DNA from: Poecilobothrus nobilitatus
Lineage: Eukaryota > Arthropoda > Insecta > Diptera > Dolichopodidae
Direction of reading: 5' to 3'
DNA: 64,000 nt
Assembly: GCA_947095535.1 (NCBI GenBank)
Contig: OX352772.1
Location: forward strand, 145,309,447 to 145,373,446
The notes beneath the pieces were generated by a model. That model saw only the letters and a program-made list of their open reading frames with translations. It ran no database searches and was not told where the DNA came from. Position numbers and translations under genes: made by a program. This document shows positions 57,116 to 64,000 of the stretch, in pieces; the first letter of the stretch is position 1, and every line of letters begins with the position of its first letter.

Positions 57116-58529
57116 CAACAAAATTACAGGACTTTTGCATTATTTAAGATATAATCGAATTCACCACAAACAACGAAACGAGCATTACAATTATGAATTT
57201 TATAAAAACAGAGTAAACTGATTTTAAACATCACAAGATATTTTAACGTCAGACGAATTAAGATTATAATGAAAATCTTACAAATATATTTTAAATTTAA
57301 TTTGTAGTTCAATAACAATTATATCTCGTATTTTTAAAATAATTATATTTAAAATCAAAAATCAAAATTTCAAGTACCAAAACGAGATCAGGTATGTAGT
57401 CTCAAATTTTATTTTGTTCACAAAATGAAATTTAGTCCGGCTCTGTTCTAAATTTAATTTTAAAATTAATAAAATTATTGTAAAATATACTGTTAATCTT
57501 ATAGTTTTAAAGGAAAAAAACATCATATGTTTTTTATATAAATGTTAAAGATATAAATAAATGTATATTTATATCTTTATATAAATGTATATTTATATAT
57601 AAATGTATAAAGATATTTTATATAAATGTTATATAAAAGTAATTTTTAGTTAGTACATAACCGATACTCGGATCGATCAAATCATTAAATTTATATATGT
57701 ATAAAAAAAAATTGAAATGTAATATTGTTCAAATAAAAAAAAATTTAAAAAGAAGAAAATTAAGAACGGGAAAAATATATTAAATAAAATTAAAAAAGAA
57801 AACATAAGTGTTTTAATAAGAAGAAATTAAAAGAATTATATCTAAAAGGAGAAAACAATTTTCTACAAGTATTTTCTCTAAAATTTTAAGATGGTAAATA
57901 AATAAATCAAAGTTTTGTATTAGACTTTTTACATTTTGCTGAATAATAAAAAAAATAGCAAAATTATTATTATTATTATAGCATAAATTATCAATGATGT
58001 TCACTGATCACTGAATAAGGTCATTATGATGAGATTTAAATTATTTTGTGACATAAGAAATAGTTCTTAAGTTTAATTGTTAATTTTAATTTTAGTTTAA
58101 TTATTTTAATTTAATATTTTAGTTGGAGGTTTTCAAATGATCTTATGAACATGACTCCACGAACATCATATTTTCCCATTGTAATAACAATAAATGTTTT
58201 ATAAACGATAAATATTTGTATCCTAGTGTTTTATTTTTAATGTTTTTGAGTATAATGCCTGGCTGTACTTAAAGCGGTAAATAGATGTCGTAACATGTCA
58301 CGCGTAACAAATTTTTCCGTGTGTGATGTTTTTGTATTACGCGTAACATATCCGCCAAAATATCAAAAAAATTTTTCTCGCGTGTGTGTCGATGTTCGCA
58401 TAACATGTGAATTTTTAAAATAAAATTTGAGTCATAAAGTAAATTTTGAGGGTGGAACAACTACGAAAAAACAATGTACGTAATAAGTATATACTAAAAA
58501 ATTGTTTTTATTTTATTTTATTTTATAGA
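57116..58529. other. AT-rich spacer
   Basis: No gene is supported. 57535-57640 repeats TATAAATGTATA(TT/A) words several times. 58268-58400 contains repeated 'CGCGTAACA / GTGTGTGA' wording and is slightly GC-richer; the minus-strand frame there (58269-58460) has no recognised domain. Confidence 0.5.
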
Positions 58530-58685
58530 ATGAACAAAGAAAAGGAGAAAAAGTTCTGCATTGATTTTGTAGAACTGTGGAAGGAACTGGAAGCTCTATG
58601 GAAAATTAAAAACGACCAGTACAGAAATAAGAATAGTAAAATTGAAGCTTTAGAAAAACTTTTGACAAACTTTAAAGAACTTATA
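58530..58685 (+). pseudogene. MADF-domain protein fragment (Harbinger accessory)
   Basis: The frame MNKEKEKKFCIDFVELWKEL, then EALWKIKNDQYRNKNSKIEA, LEKLL has the first two helices of a MADF DNA-binding domain (pattern 'FI-LYr---cLWk--s-dY-nr-kr--a---L'). The homology stops near 58680, where the sequence runs into the complement of a Harbinger transposase N-terminus. MADF proteins are encoded next to, and opposite to, the transposase in some insect PIF/Harbinger transposons, so this is probably the transposon's accessory gene, truncated by an internal deletion. Confidence 0.6.
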
Positions 58686-58861
58686 AGAAACAATCTCAAA
58701 CTTGCATCAATGGCTTTTCTCATAACTATATCCTCTTTTTCAAACAATGGTTTAACCATAGTCAGCAATTCTTCAAATGTTTCTATGTTCATTCTGTGAA
58801 AATTCTTAAAATCCAATGGTGACGATAACCGTATTTCATCTAACAAAGTTTGACAAGACAA
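58686..58861 (-). pseudogene. PIF/Harbinger transposase N-terminal fragment
   Basis: The minus-strand frame begins MSCQTLLDEIRLSSPLDFKN and continues FHRMNIETFEELLTMVKPLF, then EKEDIVMRKAI. This matches the start of insect Harbinger transposases, in which 'L(R/K)-(E/D)-(D/S)-P--F-NFLRM---tF--LL--V-p-I-K-DT-MR-aI' precedes the DDE core. After about 58690 the frame continues only as the complement of the MADF fragment, so the catalytic core is missing. The tail-to-tail fusion with the MADF fragment indicates one internally deleted transposon. Confidence 0.65.
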
Positions 58862-59004
58862 TTTTTATCTTTTTAAATACCAATCTTTAGTTCACAGTTC
58901 ACGACTATTTTTTTTTTATTTAAAATAATTGCTGAGGACGCATTTCTATCCATTTTGAATCAATAATTTCTGAAAAGCAATATTTAAAGCTCTTAGTACA
59001 TATA

Positions 59005-59630
59005 ATGTGTGACATCAATGCAGCCACATGTGTATGGAGCAAAGTCTGCAAAACAAAAAGAATTTATGTTACCTACAAACCTGAACCAAAATGTAAAATA
59101 GTTCCAATGGGAAATGATCAAAGAGGAAAAAGAAAACAAAACCAAATTTGCGGCAAAAGTAATAAAGAAAGTAGAAAAAATCGATATTGCAGTCAATTTA
59201 TGGAAAATATTTCAAGCAGACATGCAAAAATTTTAAAATCATTATTTTAATGTTAAAGGACAATACAGTTCATATTCCATTTGTAAAAAAAATTTGAATG
59301 AAATTGTACTGCATATAGATTTTTCAGAAAATTATGCGGTACTTGGTAATTTTTTGAAAAATCCCACGGAAAAGGGGCACCTGATGGTGTTGGTCGTTGG
59401 AACTGTTTTAAAACGCACTGCAGACTCTTTCATTGCTCACGGAAATGACATTCCTATTTTATAAGCGTCTCAAGGACAAAATAAACATTAAATTATTTTA
59501 TATTTCTTCAGGAGAAATACAGAAATCTATTTCATCAATACCTGCGAATATCCAAACTGTGAAAGGAACAAGAGATATTGACCAAATTTATACTGGTGAA
59601 AAGGGGAAATAATGTATAGAAATTTTTCTT
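59005..59630 (+). pseudogene. Unrecognised TE-like protein, 'DFSENY ... KRTAD' type, decayed
   Basis: A series of plus-strand frames looks like one protein. 59005-59250 begins MCDINAATCVWSKVCKTKRI and is Cys/Lys-rich. The next frame (59257-59463) includes ICKKNLNEIVLHIDFSENYA and, after a likely deletion, GTVLKRTADSFIAHGNDIPI. An alternative frame at 59372-59385 reads GKGAPDGVG. After a T-rich tract and TTCTTCAG (59504-59511), another frame reads 'EIQKSIPSIPANIQTVKGTR', then DIDQIYTGEKGK. I recall similar insect and invertebrate proteins with 'DFSEN ... GKGxxDGVGxxxKR', often multi-copy and probably transposon-encoded, but I cannot name the family. Frame changes indicate decay. Confidence 0.4.
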
Positions 59631-59639
59631 GTTTCTGTA

Positions 59640-60322
59640 ATTTATATATTTGGGCACAGACAAAATTCTGTCGCTGTTATAAGATGAATTTTAAAATTGC
59701 AATAATGCAACCGAAAACTCAATATGTTAAACGGGAAAACAACATTCCAAAGAAATATGCAGAAAAATAAATTTGCATGTACCTCGTAATCAGATTGAAA
59801 TTTTATATTATTAGAATCAACAATATAATTATTTCTAAAAAAAACTTGTTAATTTTTTTTTTAAACCATTGTTTTTAAAAAAATATTTGTAAGGTGATGG
59901 TCCAATGCTTACTTTGTTTCTTTTACTTCCTTCGAAAACTTCGACAGATAAAATGAATTACATTATTTCTTATGGTACTTGACCAAATGCAAAGTCAATT
60001 CCGTACTTTGCGTTCAATACTTTGGCATTTGATATTTTATTTTTTTTACATATTAAATAAAAAAATTTTGAATACTTGGGAAAAATTTTAAATAAGTGGA
60101 AATATATAAATAGAGTGCTTTTTCGATCTTTTTTTTTTCATTTTACTTCTCTTTTCATTTTGCTAATTGTATTATTTTTTTCTTTTTTTTTTCTTTTTTC
60201 TCGCTTTTTCTCATATATTAAATATTCTAACGTAAAAATATATAATTATTACATAGTCATTAAAATATATAAATAATATATTAAAAAAAAAACAAAAAAT
60301 TAAAAAATTTTTTGAGTGAACA
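59640..60322. other. AT-rich spacer before a LINE ORF1 relic
   Basis: No gene is supported. 59820-59900 is A/T-rich. 60130-60210 is a T/C-rich run, making the frame at 60076-60276 low-complexity and not credible. The last 50 bases may be the 5' leader of the ORF1 that follows. Confidence 0.5.
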
Positions 60323-60785
60323 ATGCAAGGTGATAGGCCGATCCCTCCGGGGAATCGGTTTTCCGGACTACCGGCCGATGACCCCGGTCAATTTGGCCTT
60401 GAGCCAAAAGAGGAAGAGGTCAAGATATTACCAATGATATTTTTCTTCCAGGTAAATATTCACCAAAAGAATCCAAAATTTGTCATTATAGAGTCTACAG
60501 GTAATACCAAACCCCTATCCAGCTTTATTGTTTTTGCTCAAAAGAAGGCTATCGATAGCATCAGCACAGAAATTGACTCTGTCAGCCTCCTTCGGGATGG
60601 TAACTTACTCATCTTAAAAAAAAATAGCTGATAAATTTATCAGAACAAAAAATTTTGGTTGTTTGTGCACCATTTCAGCCAAATAACATGGAACACTTAA
60701 CTCAACAAAAGGCACTATATCTTTGATAAAAACTTAATTCCAACTAAAGAACAAGAAATCTTATAGGATCTAAAAAACCAAGGTA
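60323..60785 (+). pseudogene. Jockey-type LINE ORF1 (nucleic-acid-binding) relic
   Basis: ATG 60323 opens a 102-codon frame starting MQGDRPIPPGNRFSGLPADD, with the conserved middle PKFVIIESTGNTKPLSSFIV and 'AIDSISTEIDSVSLLRDGNL'. It stops at 60631. In another frame 60632-60770 continues with AKK/ADKF and 'GTIFDKNLIP'-like sequence, typical of the second half of the jockey ORF1 RNA-binding domain ('KGTIYDKNLIP'). The Cys-His zinc knuckles that end the normal protein are missing. No endonuclease/RT follows within the next 600 bp. Confidence 0.65.
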
Positions 60786-60910
60786 AGTAGTTATACTATG
60801 AGAGTTCTGTGACACTTTTTCAATCCCGTCGGCAAAACATATTTTTTTATATGAAAATATAGTTTTTGAAAAAGCCGTCGGCAAAACATATTTTTATATG
60901 AATAAAAAAG

Positions 60911-61104
60911 AACAATAACAAAACAAAACAAAACAAAACAGAACAAACAAAAACTTAAAATCTTTCAATTTCTAAGAAAAAAAATTAGTTGATAAGGAAC
61001 TATAGTAAACAATAACAAAACAAAACAAAACAAAACAGAACAAACAAAAACTTAAAATCTTTCAATTTCTAAGAAAAAAAATTAGTTGATAAGGAACTAT
61101 AGTA
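60911..61104. repeat. Perfect 97-bp tandem duplication
   Basis: 60911-61007 is repeated without change at 61008-61104. The unit starts AACAATAACAAAACAAAACA and ends AAGGAACTATAGTA(A). Perfect identity suggests a recent event or continuing slippage. Just upstream, CGTCGGCAAAACATATTTTT (60828 and 60883) is another short direct repeat. Confidence 0.9.
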
Positions 61105-61277
61105 ATTAATATATTTTAAAAAACTTTTTTTTTCTGCAGGTTCTTGAACTTGTAATTATGATAAGGAAATAAGAATGACCTTGTGATATAATATGTAGAA
61201 CAATTGTAGTCTTTTTCGATATCTATAATTTTTATCTTTAAATTTCTTTATAATTTTAGCTAATCGTATTAGACTCA

Positions 61278-61293
61278 GAATTCAATTGAATTC
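61278..61293. repeat. 16-bp perfect palindrome before PolB
   Basis: GAATTCAATTGAATTC is self-complementary and sits in a longer near-palindrome, CTCAGAATTCAATTGAATTC plus AGAG, about 100 bp upstream of the PolB start codon. It could be a protein-binding site or chance; no function is assigned. Confidence 0.6.
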
Positions 61294-61393
61294 AGAGTGA
61301 ATAAATTTCTCCATTTGTCATTTTGATTTTCTTCAAGTGAATTAAATTGAGTAAATTTTTAAAGTGTTCAGTAAGACGAAGAACAGCTTAGAA

Positions 61394-64000
61394 ATGAATA
61401 ATCCAAAGTGTTTAGTTAAAAAAATAAAGTTATTAGTACCTAAAGCTAAAATATGTAAAAATAAAAGTAAAAAATACATAAGAAAATGTTCGAAACATAT
61501 TAAGAAACTGTACAATTTGTTGGAAAGTGCTAATACAATTAGTGAAAAATTTAAAATTAGCAATGCTATTGCTATTTCGAAAGGTTATAAAAGCCAAATT
61601 AAACAAATAACATTGAAAAAAAAAAAAAAAATTTTTAAAAAAATCAAATGCAAAATTATAAATAGCATATTTAAAAATCGGGTACAGACTTTTGTTATAA
61701 TTAATTTGTTAACAAAGGATCCATTAGACTTTTTAACCTTATGTGGAAAAACTTTTAACCGTAAAATTAAAAAGATTTTAGAGAATGAACCTTTTCTTAA
61801 AGTTAATGCTATATTTTGTGGAAATTTTGTTAAAACTTCTAAAGATAGCATAATTGAAGATTATAAATATATGAATACAAAAAATAATGTAATATCAAGA
61901 GATACAAATTTAGAAGAATGGTATCAAAATAACATAAAAGAAATAATATTAAAAGATTTAGAAGAGTTCCAAGAAAAAGATTCAGGTTGGGCCTTGAAAG
62001 AAATCATCAATTTAGTGTTAAATGTGAATTTTTATAGACCTCAATGTGGTTCAACATACATTAGTTTGCCAAAATTAATTCAAAATAAAAAGGCTTGCAT
62101 AAATATCCAAAATAATGATAACTACTGTTTTGCTTGGGCTATAGTTTCAGCTATACATCCAGTTAAAAATCAATCTGCTTTAAATCCAACACGCACAAGT
62201 AGCTACCCTCATTATTCTTCCGTCTTGAAACTAGATGGGATTAAATTTCCAGTCAGCAGAATAGATATAACAAAATTCGAAAAAATTAATAAAATAAGTG
62301 TGAATTTATATGAGCTTATTAAAATAAAAAAGAAATTTAAAATTCTACCAACAAGATTGACTCAAAATAAAGAAGAACAACATGTAAACTTATTAGTTAT
62401 TCAGAATCGATATGAAAATAATAAAATCAATGATGATGATGATGATGATGATAATGATGATGATAATGATGCTGATGATGATGAACCAATTTTTTATCAT
62501 TATGTTTGGATAAAAAATATTTCCAGACTTTTAGCTAAACAAGGATCAAAACATAATGGAAAGAAATTTATTTGCGACCGATGTTTACATTTTTTCTACA
62601 ATAATATTAGTTTACAAAAGCATTTTGAAAATTGTAAAAATTTAAATGGATATAAAGTAAGCTTTCCAGAAAATAAAATAGTAAGATTTATAAACTTTAG
62701 AAAAAAAGAACGGATCCCATTTATCATTTATGCAGATTTTGAATGTATACTGAAACCTATGTCCAAAATAGTTCGAAATACAAAGCAATATCAACAACAT
62801 ATAGCACATAGTGTAGGATATTATTTAAAAACTTCATATAATTATTCATTATCATGTTATAAAGCTTATCGTGGCATGGATTGTGCAAAGTGGTTCGCAC
62901 ATGAATTAGAACAAATTTCCCATGAAATTGAAAGTATTTTCCTTAATTCGAAGCCTATTGACAAACTAACACAAACACAAATTGAAGAATTCTTTTCCTC
63001 CAATACTTGTCATATATGTGAAGAAATATTCAATGAAGGAGACATTAAAGTAAAAGATCACTGTCATTTGACTGGTAATTATAGAGGAGCTGCACATCAA
63101 GCATACAACTTAAATTATAAAAATTCACATACAATTCCAATTGTGTTTCATAATTTAACAAAATATGATGCACACTTACTTATAACAGATATATGTAATA
63201 GTATTCATGGAAAAATTAAAATAATACCAAACAACACCGAAAATTATATTTCCATTATTAAATATATTAAAAACAGTAAAATTATATTAAAATTTATTGA
63301 TTCATTCCGTTTTATGGCATCATCGTTAGATAAATTATCTTCTTATTTAAAAGAAAAAAACATTCTTCATTCACAATTTTCATATTTATGTGATGATAAA
63401 TTACAGTTGTTGGAGAGGAAAGGTGTATTTCCATATGAATACATAAAAGATTGGTCAAGTTTTGATGAAACTGAGCTACCTTCAAAAGATCAATTTTACA
63501 GTTCTTTAAATAAAAGTCATATAAGTTGTGAAGACTATGAACATGCTAAAAATGTTTGGGAAAAATTTAAAATAAAAAATCTGGGTGAATATAGCGATAT
63601 TTATATGAAAGTTGATATACTTCTACTTGCCGATGTATTCGAAAATTTTAGAGAAGGTTGCATAAAGAATTATGGATTAGATGCAGCCCATTATTTCACT
63701 GTGCCAGGTTTAGCATGGGATGCTATGTTAAAATATACTAAAATAGAAATCGATTTAATTGATGATGTTGATATATTACTATTTATTGAAAAAGGTATTA
63801 GAGGTGGACTTACTCAATGTTCTAAAAGATATGCTAAAGCTAACAATAAATATCTTCCTGATTATGATGAAAAACAAGATTCAACATATCTGATGTACTA
63901 TGACATTAATGCAATGTACTCGTGGGCTATGACTCAATATTTACCATACGCAAATCTTCAATGGGTTGAAAACGTTGAGAATTTAGATTTTAATATTCCG
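61394..64000 (+). CDS. Polinton/Maverick-type protein-primed DNA polymerase B, uninterrupted, partial at right edge
   Basis: One open frame of 869 codons runs from ATG 61394 (in-frame stop at 61352-61354) to the window end. Residues 1-130 are Lys-rich. An OTU-protease-like pattern follows: DNYC (Cys245) and QHVNLLVI (His330). Next come an acidic run (347-363) encoded by GAT repeats, a C2H2-like finger (CDRC, 394 onward) and Exo I (YADFEC; Asp448, Glu450). An endonuclease-VII-like zinc module follows (CHIC, Cys539/Cys542; DHCHLTGNYRGAAHQAYN, His556), then Exo II (FHNLTKYDAHLL; Asp592), Exo III (KVDILLLADVF; Asp741), 'RGGLTQCSKRYAKANN' (803) and polymerase motif A (DINAMYSWAM; Asp837). Motifs B and C lie beyond the edge. 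No stop or frameshift occurs, unlike nearly all other element genes here. The related viral name is adintovirus. It differs in lineage from the left copy. Confidence 0.9.
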   Translation, partial: MNNPKCLVKKIKLLVPKAKICKNKSKKYIRKCSKHIKKLYNLLESANTISEKFKISNAIAISKGYKSQIKQITLKKKKKIFKKIKCKIINSIFKNRVQTFVIINLLTKDPLDFLTLCGKTFNRKIKKILENEPFLKVNAIFCGNFVKTSKDSIIEDYKYMNTKNNVISRDTNLEEWYQNNIKEIILKDLEEFQEKDSGWALKEIINLVLNVNFYRPQCGSTYISLPKLIQNKKACINIQNNDNYCFAWAIVSAIHPVKNQSALNPTRTSSYPHYSSVLKLDGIKFPVSRIDITKFEKINKISVNLYELIKIKKKFKILPTRLTQNKEEQHVNLLVIQNRYENNKINDDDDDDDNDDDNDADDDEPIFYHYVWIKNISRLLAKQGSKHNGKKFICDRCLHFFYNNISLQKHFENCKNLNGYKVSFPENKIVRFINFRKKERIPFIIYADFECILKPMSKIVRNTKQYQQHIAHSVGYYLKTSYNYSLSCYKAYRGMDCAKWFAHELEQISHEIESIFLNSKPIDKLTQTQIEEFFSSNTCHICEEIFNEGDIKVKDHCHLTGNYRGAAHQAYNLNYKNSHTIPIVFHNLTKYDAHLLITDICNSIHGKIKIIPNNTENYISIIKYIKNSKIILKFIDSFRFMASSLDKLSSYLKEKNILHSQFSYLCDDKLQLLERKGVFPYEYIKDWSSFDETELPSKDQFYSSLNKSHISCEDYEHAKNVWEKFKIKNLGEYSDIYMKVDILLLADVFENFREGCIKNYGLDAAHYFTVPGLAWDAMLKYTKIEIDLIDDVDILLFIEKGIRGGLTQCSKRYAKANNKYLPDYDEKQDSTYLMYYDINAMYSWAMTQYLPYANLQWVENVENLDFNIP

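Noticed and set aside
58993..59196. 67-codon minus-strand frame with Cys near its end
   Set aside because: The complement of the Lys-rich plus-strand frame at 59005-59250, which carries the more protein-like sequence.
61342..61851. Two minus-strand frames opposite the start of PolB
   Set aside because: They are the complement of the Lys-rich PolB N-terminus and only appear hydrophobic because Lys codons read as Phe/Leu on the other strand.

Overview
This window looks like a piece of a very AT-rich animal nuclear genome, most likely an insect. TA-rich microsatellites of the ACATATGTATGTA type suggest a fly, but that is inference. Almost every recognisable coding stretch belongs to a mobile element, and nearly all are broken. 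Three host-gene traces stand out. One is a terminal exon that looks like VAP/Vap33 (24260-24448). One is a decayed, intron-containing inosine triphosphatase (ITPA) pseudogene (37620-38126). The third is a possible 21-codon first exon of an unknown gene (27187-27249). No rRNA, complete tRNA or CRISPR array was seen.

Layout. 1-5555 (minus strand) is a Polinton/Maverick relic: the start of a retroviral-type integrase at the left edge and a protein-primed family B DNA polymerase (PolB) split in two by a LINE. 5556-8745 is non-coding and AT-rich. 8746-12523 is a nested stack: a jockey-like LINE carrying a dispersed-repeat insertion, followed by a decayed mariner. 13390-23460 holds a second dispersed repeat, four LINE reverse transcriptase remnants and a ZBED5/SCAND3-like hAT transposase relic. 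24260-27170 is the VAP-like exon with a long AT-rich downstream region. 27728-29530 holds Harbinger pieces (a Myb/zeste-like protein and part of a transposase). 30063-32272 is a LINE remnant and a dispersed repeat. 32450-38362 is a cluster of inverted repeats around the ITPA pseudogene, with a 530-bp MITE flanked by an 8-bp target duplication. 39717-41345 is a composite repeat sharing its left part with 27950-28600. 42498-47890 is a LINE followed by a dispersed repeat carrying eleven 146-154 bp tandem units. 48509-50245 holds P-element-like fragments and another dispersed repeat. 51330-55080 is a further tandem-unit repeat and a jockey-like LINE. 56733-60785 holds a hAT C-terminus, a MADF/Harbinger relic, an unrecognised TE-like relic and a jockey ORF1 relic. 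61394-64000 is an uninterrupted 869-codon PolB reading frame that runs off the right edge.

How the parts relate. The two PolB copies, one dead on the left and one open on the right, bracket the window and come from different Polinton lineages. Both carry, upstream of the exonuclease, an Asp-Asn-x-Cys ... His-x-Asn pattern resembling an OTU-type cysteine protease. At least three dispersed repeat families end in a related roughly 170-200 bp module containing a GGACGGACGGAC tract but have different tandem bodies. The least explained structures are the ITPA inverted-repeat locus, the nucleosome-sized tandem array and the PolB N-terminal domain.
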